From PALSA-894 sp963734185 (GTDB taxonomy: Bacteria > Pseudomonadota > Alphaproteobacteria > Rhizobiales > Xanthobacteraceae), in NCBI GenBank assembly GCA_963734185.1, contig CAVTGA010000001.1, positions 1,302,001-1,366,000 of the forward strand: 64,000 nt of DNA, written 5' to 3'. The notes beneath the pieces were generated by a model that was not told the origin of the DNA, did no database searches, and was given only the letters and a program-made list of their open reading frames with translations. Both the position numbers and the translations under genes were made by a program. Positions 18,150 to 26,945 of this stretch are shown piece by piece (position 1 is the stretch's first letter; each line of letters begins with the position of its first letter).

Positions 18150-19781
18150 ATGGACACGTTCGACTACGTCATCGTCGGTGCGGGAACCGCCGGCTGCGTG
18201 CTGGCGAACCGCCTGAGCGAGGACGCCACCGTGTGCGTGCTGGAGGCGGGTCCGCGCGATTGGCACCCCTACATCCACATCCCCGGCGGCTTCATCAAGA
18301 CGTTCCACCAGGCGAGCGTGAATTGGCTCTACTCCATGGAGCCGAGCGCCTGGACCGGCGGGCGGCGCATCCTCGCGCCGCGCGGCAAGACGCTCGGCGG
18401 CTCCAGTTCCATCAATGGGCACGTCTACAATCGCGGCCAGCGTTCCGACTACGACGGCTGGGCGCAACGCGGCAACCGCGGCTGGGGCTATGCCGACGTG
18501 CTGCCCTACTTCAAGCGCCTCGAACGGCGCATCGGCGACGGCGACGATACGTTCCGCGGGCGCGAGGGCAACCTGATCGTCACCGATCCGCAGTGGCGCC
18601 ACCCGCTGTGCGAGGCCTTCATCGCCGGCGCGCAGAGCCTCGGCATCCCGCGCAACCCGGACTACAACGGCGCAAGCCAGCTCGGGGTGAGCTACACCCA
18701 GCGCGCCATCCATCGCGGCTATCGGGTGAGCGCGGCGGGCGCATTCCTGCATCCGGCGATGCGGCGGGGCAACCTCGCCGTGCGCACGCGCGCGCATGCG
18801 ACGGGGATCGTGTTCGAGGGCGCGCGCGCAGTCGGCGTGCAGTATCGCAAGGGCGGACGCGGCGGGGCGCCGAACGAAGTGCGCGCGCGGCGCGAGGTGA
18901 TCCTCGCCGGCGGCGCCGTCAACTCGCCGCAGCTGTTGCAGCTCTGCGGCGTCGGCGCGCCCGCGCTGCTGCAGTCGCTCGGCATTGCGGTGCGCCACGC
19001 CCTGCCCGGCGTCGGCGAGAACCTGAGCGATCACTACGCGCCGCGCTTCGTCGCGCGGGTGAAGAACGCCGAGACCATCAATGAACGCGCGCGGGGCTGG
19101 AAGCTCGGGGCCGAAATCCTCAAATGGCTCTTCACCGGCGACGGCATCCTGGCGCAGAGCCCGACCGTGATCTACTGCTTCTGGCGTTCCGATCCGGCCA
19201 TGGAGACCTCGGACCTGCAGCTCACCTTCACGCCGGCGAGCTACAAGGAAGGCGTGCAGGGCGAGCTCGAGACCGAGCCCGGCATGACGGTCGCGTCCTG
19301 GCAGCAGCGGCCGGAGAGCCGCGGACATGTACGCGTGAAATCCTCCGATCCATTCGCGCAGCCGGAGATCCAGCCGAACTACTTGGCCACGGAGACCGAC
19401 CGGCGTGTGCTGCTCGCCGGCATGAAGCTCGCGCGCAGGCTGCTCGCGACCGAGCCGCTCGCGCCCTACTACGAGCGCGAGGACTTTCCGGGCCCGCAGG
19501 TGCAAAGCGACGACGAGCTGATGGAGGCCGCGCGCCAGCGCGGCACCAGCACGTTCCATCTGGCGGGGACCTGCCACATGGGACCGACCGTGGACCGCGG
19601 CGCCGTGGTCGACGATCAGCTGCGCGTGCACGGGCTCGAAGCCTTGCGCGTGGTCGATGCTTCGGTCATGCCGACCATGCTGTCGGCCAACATCAACGCC
19701 GCCACCATGATGATCGCCGACAAGGCCTCCGACCTGATCCGCGGCCGCGCGGCGCCGGAGCCGATTATTTTGAAATCGTAG
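18150..19781 (+). CDS. GMC-family FAD oxidoreductase (choline dehydrogenase-like)
   Basis: 543-residue flavoprotein that would oxidise an alcohol. It has the N-terminal FAD-binding motif (DYVIVGAGTAGCVLANRLS), the GMC signature 1 (GKTLGGSSSINGHVYNRG), signature 2 (GGAVNSPQLLQLCGVG) and the C-terminal block HLAGTCHMGP...MPTMLSANINAATMMIADK with catalytic His. Start ATG 18150 (MDTFDYV) matches the family N-terminus. The TAG stop (19779-19781) is the TAG of a dispersed-element end, which is immediately interrupted by a group II intron. Its alcohol substrate is unknown. Confidence 0.93.
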   Translation: MDTFDYVIVGAGTAGCVLANRLSEDATVCVLEAGPRDWHPYIHIPGGFIKTFHQASVNWLYSMEPSAWTGGRRILAPRGKTLGGSSSINGHVYNRGQRSDYDGWAQRGNRGWGYADVLPYFKRLERRIGDGDDTFRGREGNLIVTDPQWRHPLCEAFIAGAQSLGIPRNPDYNGASQLGVSYTQRAIHRGYRVSAAGAFLHPAMRRGNLAVRTRAHATGIVFEGARAVGVQYRKGGRGGAPNEVRARREVILAGGAVNSPQLLQLCGVGAPALLQSLGIAVRHALPGVGENLSDHYAPRFVARVKNAETINERARGWKLGAEILKWLFTGDGILAQSPTVIYCFWRSDPAMETSDLQLTFTPASYKEGVQGELETEPGMTVASWQQRPESRGHVRVKSSDPFAQPEIQPNYLATETDRRVLLAGMKLARRLLATEPLAPYYEREDFPGPQVQSDDELMEAARQRGTSTFHLAGTCHMGPTVDRGAVVDDQLRVHGLEALRVVDASVMPTMLSANINAATMMIADKASDLIRGRAAPEPIILKS

Positions 19782-19853
19782 GGGTAGAGTCGAGGAGAGG
19801 CGCGGTTGCTTGGGGCACTGAGGCCATCGCTCCGTTTCCTCTCCCCGCTCATC

Positions 19854-19886
<33 letters not shown>

Positions 19887-19957
19887 TCCGACCGGCTTCA
19901 TCGCAAGGCCCACGTCGGGTGTCGCGAACGCTTGCTGGCGTGCGGTTGGCAGCCAGC

Positions 19958-20089
19958 TCAGCGAACACGGTTTTTTTTTCGAGAGAACCGTGTGGTCCCG
20001 TGCGAAGGGACCTTGCGACGTTCGGACTTCGCCTTACAACAGAGCTTCTTCTGAAGGCTCCTGATACGTTCAGGTGTTTCCAGGCTCAT
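19958..20089 (-). pseudogene. Remnant of intron-encoded reverse transcriptase/maturase
   Basis: Minus-strand frame from ATG 20089 to TGA 19958 (43 residues). The first 23 residues, MSLETPERIRSLQKKLCCKA and on to KSE, match the usual N-terminus of group II intron reverse transcriptases of the LtrA type. After that the sequence becomes unrelated and stops. The whole RT, maturase and endonuclease region (about 400 residues) is missing, so this is an internal deletion. Confidence 0.82.
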
Positions 20090-20577
20090 CACCAATCACC
20101 CTGTATCCTCGCCTTCCTCCAAAGCGTGCCGGAAGTCAGGCCCCTTCCCTCCGCCGGCATTACCCGGCTTCAACGGTCTTACGGGCCTGTCCGACGCCCG
20201 GCGTGCCGCCACCTGATGTGGCGTTCGGGTCGCTACTTCCCGCACGCTCGGACCTCCCCCGTTTACGCGTGTCGCCTTGCCAGCGTGCTGTGTCCCCTAC
20301 CCCGGCGGATCCAAACGGGTGCATGTGCTCGGTTTCCTTCCCCGCTCGGTGCTGCCTTCCCCGTTACCCATCGGGTCGGCATCCGCATCGCTACTTTCGA
20401 GGCCTGCTCGGACTTCACTCGCGTTACGGCCCGCTGGCTTGCTCGCCCGCCCAAGGCGGACTTCGTCACAGGGCTCCAGCCCGCTCCTTAGCAAGCTGCC
20501 TGTCAGCTACTCGATCAAACCGGCTACTATCGAGGTGGAATCTTCCTCCACTGGCTACACGCGCCTACGGGGCGCAC

Positions 20578-20725
20578 TGGGCAAAGGCGCGGCCACGGGT
20601 CTCAACGTGGCACGCCGAACTCCATCCGCGCCGTGCCCACGCGGAGAAAGCAAGACGTGTGGGCAAAGGCGCACGACGATCGTGCCAATTCTGCTTTGAT
20701 CGTTTCGCGCCTTTGCCCACCGTAC
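20578..20725. repeat. Dispersed element type A, main part (split by the intron)
   Basis: TGGGCAAAGGCGC...GCGCCTTTGCCCACCGTAC with internal GCGCCGTGCCCACG. The missing first six bases GTAGGG lie at 19778-19783 on the far side of the intron. Rejoined, the copy is about 154 bp, like the copies at 7498 and 49502. It ends just before the tRNA-Arg gene. Confidence 0.88.
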
Positions 20726-20731
20726 GGCTGA

Positions 20732-20808
20732 TGGCGACCCCGGCTGGATTCGAACCAGCGACCCACAGCTTAGAAGGCTGTTGCTCTATCCAACTGAGCT
20801 ACGGGGTC
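20732..20808 (-). tRNA. tRNA-Arg (anticodon TCT)
   Basis: Minus-strand cloverleaf: acceptor GACCCCG / CGGGGTC with discriminator G and encoded CCA; D arm TAGCTCAGTTGGATAGAGCA; anticodon stem ACAGC / GCTGT around CTTCTAA, giving TCT (reads AGA); T arm with GGTTCGAATCC. 77 nt with CCA. It is flanked on its 3' side by the dispersed element. Confidence 0.95.
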
Positions 20809-20848
20809 GTGACCGGATCATCTTACATCAACAAATGTGGCCAGGACG

Positions 20849-21154
20849 CTAATGCGTCCACGCCCCACGCCGGTTGAAGGCGAAGTTGTCGGCGTAGGCC
20901 ATGGTGCGGCGCGCCGGCGCCTTGGCATCGGCAACCTCAAAGGGAATGCCGTGGCGCTCGCAATAGGCGATCGCTTCTTCCCGCGTGTCGAAGCGCAATC
21001 TGAGCTGCTGGCGCATGTCGCCCGAAGACGTCCAGCCCATCAGCGGTTCGACCACCTGCGGCTGCTCCGGCTCGTAGTCGAGCACCCACTCCTTGGTCTT
21101 GGCGGTGCCGGACTGCATCGCCGTCTTCGCCGGCCGGTAGATGCGTGCCGTCAT
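20849..21154 (-). CDS. NDUFS4-like NADH dehydrogenase accessory subunit
   Basis: 101-residue protein of the ETC complex I conserved-region family, the alphaproteobacterial homologue of the mitochondrial 18-kDa/NDUFS4 accessory subunit, attached to the peripheral arm of complex I. The characteristic parts are MTARIYRPAKTAMQSGTAKTKEWVLDYEPE, PLMGWTSSGDMRQQLRLRFDTREEAIAYCERHGI and the C-terminal ADNFAFNRRGAWTH. Start ATG 21154 follows AGAGGAAA. Located between two tRNA genes on the same strand, away from the nuo operon, as is usual for this gene. Confidence 0.93.
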   Translation of the reverse strand: MTARIYRPAKTAMQSGTAKTKEWVLDYEPEQPQVVEPLMGWTSSGDMRQQLRLRFDTREEAIAYCERHGIPFEVADAKAPARRTMAYADNFAFNRRGAWTH

Positions 21155-21197
21155 GGCTCGTTTCCTCTAGTCCGCCTCCGCCAAGGCTCCGGCGTGA

Positions 21198-21272
21198 CAT
21201 TCGCCTTCGCCAAGCTTCGGCGGCCCGCCTGACGGCGGGCTTGTTACGCCGAAGCCTTGGCGAAGGCGAATG
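21198..21272. repeat. 75-bp inverted repeat between tRNA-Pro and NDUFS4-like gene
   Basis: CATTCGCCTTCGCCAAGCTTCGGCG is mirrored by CGCCGAAGCCTTGGCGAAGGCGAATG, with an inner CCCGCCTGACGGCGGG hairpin. Near-perfect arms of about 25 bp. It starts at the CCA end of tRNA-Pro and could act as its 3' processing or termination structure, or be a REP-type element; a separate CCGCCAAGGC fragment nearby suggests a degraded second copy. Confidence 0.82.
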
Positions 21273-21347
21273 GTCGGGGCGGCAGGATTCGAACCTGCGA
21301 CCCTCTGCTCCCAAAGCAGATGCGCTACCGGGCTGCGCTACGCCCCG
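21271..21347 (-). tRNA. tRNA-Pro (anticodon TGG)
   Basis: Minus-strand cloverleaf: acceptor CGGGGCG / CGCCCCG, discriminator A and encoded CCA; D arm TAGCGCAGCCCGGTAGCGCA; anticodon stem TCTGC / GCAGA around TTTGGGA, giving TGG; T arm GCAGGTTCGAATCCTGC. 77 nt with CCA. Confidence 0.95.
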
Positions 21348-21488
21348 TACCTCACGCCGGGCGGTCGGCCCGTCGATACACGTTTGGTGGTTGGCCAGCA
21401 AGGCGCCGGCACGGCAGCGAAAACGGCGGCGCGGTCGCGCCTCGCAGCCCCGGGTTGAATACTGGAAAATCCGCGTGGGAGCGGCGGA

Positions 21489-22085
21489 TCAGTGCCCGAG
21501 CGGCCCCTCGGGCCGAACCTCCGCCGCCATCAGGCCCTTGGGCCCCGGCCCGTAGCGCACCAGCACGATCTGGCCCGGCCGCAGCTCGGTGATGCCGTAG
21601 CGGCGCAGCGTTTCCATGTGGACGAAAATGTCGGGGGTACCCTCCCCGCGCGAGAGGAAGCCGAAGCCACGCAAACGGTTGAACCACTTGACCTGCGCGC
21701 GCTCGAGGCCGCTCGTCGCCGTGATCGTGACGTGCGTGCGCGGCGGCGCCATCTGCGCCGGTTGGATCGCGGTCGACTCGTCCATCGAGAGGATGCGGAA
21801 CGCCTGCAGCCCCTTCGGGCGCTGCAGCACCTCGGCGACGACGCGCGCGCCCTCATAGGCGGTCTGATAGCCGTCGCGCCGCAGGCAGGTGACATGCAAC
21901 AGCACGTCGGGCAAGCCATTGTCCGGCACGATGAAGCCGTAGCCCTTTGAAACGTCGAACCATTTGATCGCGCCGGTGAGCTCGATCACGCTCACGGCGG
22001 TATCGTCGGTCAAATCGCCGACGAACTCAGGCACGGCGCCAAGGCCTGCCCCCGGATTCTTTGGCCCCATTCCGTCCGACGCCAT
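21489..22085 (-). CDS. Double cold-shock-domain protein
   Basis: 198 residues with two cold-shock (CSD/OB-fold) domains. The first is at about 35-100 (GAIKWFDVSKGYGFIVPDNGLPDVLLHVTCL), the second at about 130-195 (AQVKWFNRLRGFGFLSRGEGTPDIFVHMETLRRYG). Both have RNP1-like KGYGFI / RGFGFL and RNP2-like DVLLH / DIFVHM motifs for binding single-stranded nucleic acid. Two-CSD proteins of this layout are typical of alphaproteobacteria such as Caulobacter and Bradyrhizobium. An N-terminal 30-residue acidic segment precedes domain one. Single-gene unit; the 175-base gap upstream holds no other gene. Confidence 0.93.
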   Translation of the reverse strand: MASDGMGPKNPGAGLGAVPEFVGDLTDDTAVSVIELTGAIKWFDVSKGYGFIVPDNGLPDVLLHVTCLRRDGYQTAYEGARVVAEVLQRPKGLQAFRILSMDESTAIQPAQMAPPRTHVTITATSGLERAQVKWFNRLRGFGFLSRGEGTPDIFVHMETLRRYGITELRPGQIVLVRYGPGPKGLMAAEVRPEGPLGH

Positions 22086-22260
22086 GACGCCGTACGCCGC
22101 CGCTTTCTAAGGCGCCTCTTCAGGGGCGCTTCAACGAATCACAGACACTCGAAGATAACATCGGAGGCCAAGCAAAAAAGAGCAAAATGCACGATTTGCA
22201 GAGGCCTGTGGTTTACTGTGCACAGCTCCGCGCACGGGGCCGCGCAGCACGTTCGCCAAC

Positions 22261-23022
22261 TCAATGGACGATAAACGGTTCCAGGACCGCGCCGATGTCG
22301 TGACGCACCACGAGATCGGCGGCGTCATCGAAGTCGGTCGGATCGCGGTTGACGATGACGAGGCGCGCGCCGTTGCGCTTGGCCATCAACGGAAAGCCTG
22401 CCGCCGGCCACACCACCAGCGAGGATCCGATGGCGAGGAACAGATCGCTGGCAAGGGTCAGTTCCTCGGCCGCGCGCATGGCGGCTTCGGGCATGGATTG
22501 GCCGAACGAGACCGTGGCGGTCTTGATCGGACCGCCGCAAGAACAGTCCGGCGCGCGCCCGCCCGCGGCCTCGAAGCGCTGCCTGACGTCAGGCAGCTCG
22601 TAACGTGCGGCGCAGTCGAGGCAGGTGGCGTAGGTGGTATTGCCGTGTAGTTCGACGACGTGTTCCGGCGCAATCCCAGAGGCTTGGTGCAGGTTGTCGA
22701 TATTTTGAGTCACCACGCCGGGCGACTTGCCGGCCTTGTAGAAGCTCGCGAGCGCGCGATGGCCGCGGCCGGGCACCGCCTTGCCGAATTCCGCCTCCAT
22801 GGCGAAGCGCCGGCGCCAGGATTCGTCGCGCGCCTCCTGGCTGGCGACGAAATCGGAAAAGTCGATCGGCCGCATCTTGGTCCAGATGCCGCCGGGCGAG
22901 CGGAAGTCGGGAATGCCGCATTCGGTCGAGATGCCGGCGCCGGTGAACGGCACGATTGTCTTCGCGGCCTCGACCAGATCGGTCAGGCGAGCGATGGCGG
23001 TCTTCACATCGGGCGCGATCAT
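22261..23022 (-). CDS. NAD-dependent protein deacylase, Sir2 family
   Basis: 253-residue sirtuin that removes acyl groups from lysines using NAD+. Motifs are GAGISTECGIPDFRSPGG, the catalytic pair TQNIDNLHQASG...ELHGN (active His in HGN), four zinc Cys (CLDC and CSC from residues about 140-170) and the C-terminal GSSLVVWPAAGFP and NRDPT nucleotide contacts. Start ATG 23022 (MIAPDVKTAI) matches homologues; an in-frame ATG at 23055 would add 11 residues and nearly reach the divergent glyoxalase gene. Likely cobB-like, but the short form without a long N-terminal arm makes an exact orthologue name uncertain. Confidence 0.93.
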   Translation of the reverse strand: MIAPDVKTAIARLTDLVEAAKTIVPFTGAGISTECGIPDFRSPGGIWTKMRPIDFSDFVASQEARDESWRRRFAMEAEFGKAVPGRGHRALASFYKAGKSPGVVTQNIDNLHQASGIAPEHVVELHGNTTYATCLDCAARYELPDVRQRFEAAGGRAPDCSCGGPIKTATVSFGQSMPEAAMRAAEELTLASDLFLAIGSSLVVWPAAGFPLMAKRNGARLVIVNRDPTDFDDAADLVVRHDIGAVLEPFIVH

Positions 23023-23069
23023 GTAGAATCCCACAAGACCCGGAACGACGACCAACAGGAAGGTAGCCC

Positions 23070-23525
23070 ATGAAATATCTGCACACCATGCTGCGCGTGC
23101 GCGATCTCGACGCGGCCATGCATTTCTACTGCGAATTGCTCGGCCTGAAGGAGGTGCGCCGCCGCGTCGATGAGAAGAACAAATACACGCTGGTGTTCCT
23201 GGCCGCCCCGGACGACCTGCCCCTGGTCGAGGAAAGCAAGAAGAGCGGGCGCGACCAGCCGCTGGTGGAGCTCACCTACAACTGGGACACCGAGGACTAT
23301 GGCGAGGCGCGCTATTTCGGCCACCTTGCCTACGAGGTCGAGGACATCTACGCCACCTGCGACAGACTGATGAAGGGCGGCGTCACCATCAACCGGCCCC
23401 CGCGCGACGGCAACATGGCGTTCGTGCGCTCGCCCGACCAGCATTCCATCGAACTGCTGCAGAAAGGCGCGCCCAAGCCGCCGCAGGAACCGTGGGCCTC
23501 GATGAAGAACACCGGGCATTGGTAG
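23070..23525 (+). CDS. gloA: Lactoylglutathione lyase-like (glyoxalase I family)
   Basis: 151-residue VOC/glyoxalase protein. It starts MKYLHTMLRVRDLDAAMHFYCELLGLKEVRRRVDE and carries the metal ligands expected of GloA: His in LHTMLRV, Glu in VELTYNW, His in FGHLAYEV and Glu in HSIELLQ. It would isomerise the glutathione-methylglyoxal adduct to S-lactoylglutathione. AGGAAGG precedes ATG 23070. Divergent from the sirtuin gene with a 47-base gap holding both promoters. Confidence 0.9.
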   Translation: MKYLHTMLRVRDLDAAMHFYCELLGLKEVRRRVDEKNKYTLVFLAAPDDLPLVEESKKSGRDQPLVELTYNWDTEDYGEARYFGHLAYEVEDIYATCDRLMKGGVTINRPPRDGNMAFVRSPDQHSIELLQKGAPKPPQEPWASMKNTGHW

Positions 23526-23573
23526 CCGGCTTGCCTGCCCGGCCGCGGCTCTTTATATCTCGCCGCGCTTCAA

Positions 23574-23649
23574 GCGCCCTTCGTCTAGCGGTCCAGGACA
23601 CCGCCCTTTCACGGCGGTAACACGGGTTCGAGTCCCGTAGGGCGCGCCA
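23574..23649 (+). tRNA. tRNA-Glu (anticodon TTC)
   Basis: Cloverleaf with acceptor GCGCCCT / AGGGCGC, discriminator G and encoded CCA; D arm CGTCTAGCGGTCCAGGACA; anticodon stem CCGCC / GGCGG around CTTTCAC, giving TTC; T arm ACGGGTTCGAGTCCCGT. 76 nt with CCA. About 50 bases downstream of gloA on the same strand. Confidence 0.96.
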
Positions 23650-23809
23650 GCCCGCAGCAATTTGCCGCGCGGCATGCCGTGTATGCGCAAATCGCGGGTT
23701 GCCGGCGCGCAATCATTGCGCAACATCCCGCGCTGTTCTCAGGCGGCGTAAACCGGCTGACACAGTTCCGGTTGTGTCGCCCAACCAAGAACCAAGAACG
23801 GCGAACCAC

Positions 23810-24118
23810 GTGCCCTCCTCCAACAACATCCACCGCCTGCAAGATACCTTCCTGGCGCACCTGCAGCGCCGCAAGACCCCGGTCACGCTGTTCCTGCAGA
23901 GCGGCGTCAAGCTGCAGGGCGTGATCGCGGCGTTCGATGCTTACTGCGTGCTGATCGAACGCGACGGAGCGCAGCAGGTCGTCTACAAGCACGCGATCGC
24001 GACGACGCTGCCGGCACATGCGGTGGATCTGCGCGAAGAGGGCGACGCCGCGCCGGCACCCGAAGAGCCGAAGGCGGTGGTGGTGGAGCGGCGCGGCCGC
24101 TCGCGCCTCGGCGGTTAG
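23810..24118 (+). CDS. Hfq-like Sm-domain protein (Hfq paralogue)
   Basis: 102 residues if started at GTG 23810 (VPSSNNIHRLQDTFLAHL). Residues 9-70 are clearly Hfq-like: LQDTFLAHLQRRKTPVTLFL, then SGVKLQGVIAAFDAYCVLIE, then GAQQVVYKHAIATTLPAH. Hfq positions kept are the proximal-face Gln (LQD), the FD of Sm1 and the YKH of Sm2; the position of E. coli Phe42 is Tyr. A basic, poorly conserved tail ends RRGRSRLGG. Standard Hfq of this group is usually beside the ntr/hflX region, so this looks like a second, diverged copy. The ribosome site is weak and a longer ATG start at 23699 exists but is less family-like. Confidence 0.8.
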   Translation: MPSSNNIHRLQDTFLAHLQRRKTPVTLFLQSGVKLQGVIAAFDAYCVLIERDGAQQVVYKHAIATTLPAHAVDLREEGDAAPAPEEPKAVVVERRGRSRLGG

Positions 24119-24187
24119 CCGGCAAGCGCGGCGGTCAGGCGCAAGCGCGGCCTTGGAAGCCCGCGCGTCCGCGCGTATGAAGGCGCC

Positions 24188-25039
24188 ATGAAACTGGCAA
24201 GCTTCATCGCCGCGGGCACGCCGTCCTACGGCGTGGTCACCGATGACGGCATCATCGACATAGGGCGCAGGCTCGGTGCCCCCTACCCGACCCTGCGCGC
24301 GGCGCTCGCCGCCGACCTCCTCGGCGCGATCGCGGCCGCCGCCAATCAAACCAAGCCGGACTACGCGCTCGCCGAGGTCAAGCTCGAGCCGCCGATCCCG
24401 GCGCCGGACAAGATCGTCTGCATCGGGCTCAACTACAAAGCCCATGCCGAGGAGGTCGGACGCGCGCTGCCGAAGCACCCCAGCCTGTTCCTGCGGCTGA
24501 CCAATACGCTTGTCCCGCACGAGGGCAAGCTCATCCGCCCGGCCTTGTCGGAGCATTTCGACTTCGAGGGCGAGCTTGCCGTCATCATCGGCAAGCGCGG
24601 CCGCCATGTCGCGCGCGCCGACGCGCTCGCCCATGTGGCCGGCTATTCCTGCTTCAACGACGGATCGCTGCGCGACTATCAGTACGACCATTCGCTCGCG
24701 GTGGGGAAAAACTTCCACGCCACCGGCGGGTTCGGGCCGTGGCTCACGACGGCAGACGAGATCGGCGACCCGGCGCGACTCACCTTGACGACGCGGCTCA
24801 ACGGCGTCGAGGTCCAGCGCGGGCGCACCGACGACATGATCTTCGATGTGCCCGCGGTGGTCGCCTATGTGTCGGCGTTCACGCCGCTCGAACCGGGCGA
24901 CGTGCTGGTGACCGGGACGCCGCCCGGCGTCGGCCACGCGCGCAAGCCGCCGCTGTGGATGGTGCCCGGCGATACCATCGAGGTGGAGATTTCCGGGATC
25001 GGCGTGTTGCGCCACACGGTCGCGGCGGAAGCCAGCTAA
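24188..25039 (+). CDS. Fumarylacetoacetate hydrolase family protein
   Basis: 283-residue FAH-superfamily enzyme (hydrolase/decarboxylase/isomerase on a beta-diketo or hydroxymuconate-type acid). Core motifs are IVCIGLNYKAHAEE, FDFEGELAVIIGKRGRHV (metal Glu residues), GYSCFNDGSLRDYQ, GKNFHATGGFGPWL (Lys) and VLVTGTPPGVGHARKPP. N-terminal about 65 residues form the small domain. Start ATG 24188. Together with the aspartate dehydrogenase-like pseudogene and TctC-like gene next to it, it may be part of an acid-catabolism cluster; exact substrate unknown. Confidence 0.92.
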   Translation: MKLASFIAAGTPSYGVVTDDGIIDIGRRLGAPYPTLRAALAADLLGAIAAAANQTKPDYALAEVKLEPPIPAPDKIVCIGLNYKAHAEEVGRALPKHPSLFLRLTNTLVPHEGKLIRPALSEHFDFEGELAVIIGKRGRHVARADALAHVAGYSCFNDGSLRDYQYDHSLAVGKNFHATGGFGPWLTTADEIGDPARLTLTTRLNGVEVQRGRTDDMIFDVPAVVAYVSAFTPLEPGDVLVTGTPPGVGHARKPPLWMVPGDTIEVEISGIGVLRHTVAAEAS

Positions 25040-25040
25040 C

Positions 25041-25843
25041 TCACGTCCCCACGCGCAGCGGCGCGTCGAGCTTGCGCAGGGTCGCGATCACCGACGGCGC
25101 GACGATGCGGCCGGTCTTGGGATTGTCCGACGGCACATTCTCGATCGACGAGCGTGAAGCGCGCGCAGTCGGCGTCGACTTCGATGACGTGACAATTGCG
25201 CGTCACCGCCGGATCGGCCCAGATGTCGATCATGGTGCGGTCGGGGCCGATGCCGGCCAGCGCCAGCGCCGCGACCACATTCACGTTGGCGGGAAAGCCG
25301 GCCGCAGCATCACGCGCGGTGCCTGAGAACACCAGCTTGGCGGTCGTTGAGGCCATCGAGCGAGATGTTGTTGGCGAGGAGATGCGGCGCGCCGGCGAGC
25401 CCGTTCGGCGGCTTGCGCGTGGTCATGCGCACCGAATGGATGGTGCCTTCGGCCGCAGCCGCCACCGCATCGAGGCCGAGCAGGCCGCCGGTCGGGACGA
25501 TGATGCGCCCGCCATGCGCCTTGGCGAGCTCGATCAGGTCGGCGCGCGGCAGCAGCGCGCCGCAGCTCAGCACCATGACCTGCTTGCCGGCCTGCAGCAT
25601 CGGGCGGCAGATCGCTTCGAGAACGGCGGCCGGCGCGCATTCGACCGCAATGTCGGCATACGTCGGGAAGTCTTCAAAGCCGACCAGGGGGCACTCGATC
25701 CCCTCCTCGTCGAGCCAACCGCGCGCCTTCTCCTGATCGCGCGCGGCGACGCAGGCGAGCGTGAGTCCCGGGCAGGCCGTCGGCGAGTCGGCGCGCGAGG
25801 TGCGGCCGATGGCTCCCAGGCCGGCGATGGCGACGCGTGTCAT
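25041..25843 (-). pseudogene. Aspartate dehydrogenase-like gene (NadX family), frameshifted
   Basis: From ATG 25843 (MTRVAIAGLGAIGR, after GGAG) the product matches the L-aspartate dehydrogenase/NadX family, but in pieces. A short shifted patch (TSRADSPTACPG in place of LARRLADGLPG) implies a lost base near 25801 and an added one near 25771. An extra base near 25348 separates LLANNISLDGL from ASTTAKLVFSGTARDAAAGFPANVNV. Another near 25148 separates CARFTLVD from IENVPSDNPKTGRIVAPSVIATLRKL, which ends RVGT with TGA at 25041. When repaired the protein is about 265 residues with GTIHSVRMTTRKPP and NVVAALALAGIGPDRT conserved. Either decaying or mis-sequenced. Confidence 0.82.
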
Positions 25844-25971
25844 GCGAAATGCTCCGCAGGAGCTCATGCGGGTCATACGCCGGGGCCGGCAACCCCGCAA
25901 CAAGGCTTGACCGAGGCAACCGCGGCGCTAAAGCAATTGGCACATGCGCGGGGGAATTGGAGGAGATGACC

Positions 25972-26945
25972 ATGAGAATGGCGATTGCGGCCTTGACGGC
26001 GATACTGGCGTTCGCCGGCAGCGCGGCCGCGCAGGACTATCCGACGCGGCCGATAACCATGGTGATCCCGTTCGCGGCCGGCGGCCCGACCGACGTGCTC
26101 GGCCGCGTGGTCGCGGCGCGCATGGGCGAGATTCTCGGCCAGCAGGTGGTGGTCGAGAACGTCGGCGGCGCCGGCGGCATGACCGGCTCCAAGCGCGTGG
26201 CGACCGCTGCGCCTGACGGCTACCAGGTGGTGCTCGGCACCGTCGGCACCCATGCGCAAGGACAGACCCTGTACAAGCGCCCGCTGTACAATTCGATGAC
26301 GCGAGTTCACCCCGGTCGCATTGCTGGCCGAGGTCCCGATCATCCTGACGGTGCGCAAAGACTTGCCGGTCGAACGATTTCAAGGAATTCGTCGCCTACG
26401 CCAAGGCCAACCAGGGCAAGATGCAGTTCGGCTCGGCCGGCGCAGGCTCGGCTACGCATCTCGGCTGCGTGCTGCTGAATTACATTCTCGGCACCAACAT
26501 CACCCATGTGCCCTATCGCGGCACCGGTCCGGCGATGCAGGATCTCCATGCCGGGCGCATCGATTTCCTGTGCGAGATCATCACCACCGCCAAGCCGCAG
26601 GTCGACGGCGGCACCGTGAAGGCGCTCGCGATCTTCGACAAGACGCGCTCGCCGGCATTGCCGAACCTGCCGACCGCCGCCGAACAAGGCACGCAGAACC
26701 TCGAAGCCTATACCTGGAACGCGCTGTTCCTGCCCAAAGGCACGCCCGAGGCGATCGTGAAGAAGCTCAACGCCGCCGCGGTCGAGGCGATGAAGTCGCC
26801 CGCGGTGCGCGAGCGGCTCTCCGGTCTCGGCGCGCAGATCGTGTCCGACGACCGCATGACGCCGGCATATCTCGGCACGTTCCTCAAGGCCGAGATCGAG
26901 AAATGGGCGGCGCCGATCAAGGCGAGCGGCGTGACGGTGGAGTAG
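25972..26945 (+). pseudogene. Tripartite tricarboxylate transporter binding protein (TctC/Bug), frameshifted
   Basis: Starts at ATG 25972 after GGAGGAG with a signal peptide (MRMAIAALTAILAFAGSAAA) and Bug motifs DYPTRPITMVIPFAAGGPTDVLGR and VENVGGAGGMTGSKRVA. An extra base near 26301 (MT / EFTPVALLAEVPIILTVRKDLPVE) and another near 26375 (VE / DFKEFVAYAKANQGKMQFG) break the frame; both are single-base insertions. The downstream part (GSAGAGSATHLGCVLLNYI to KASGVTVE) is intact to TAG 26945. Repaired it would be about 324 residues. TctA/TctB membrane partners are not nearby, as is common for Bug proteins. Confidence 0.85.

Noticed and set aside
20074..20877. 267-codon plus-strand frame with no homology motif
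   Set aside because: It runs antisense across the intron RNA, the repeat and the tRNA-Arg gene, so it cannot be a real protein gene.
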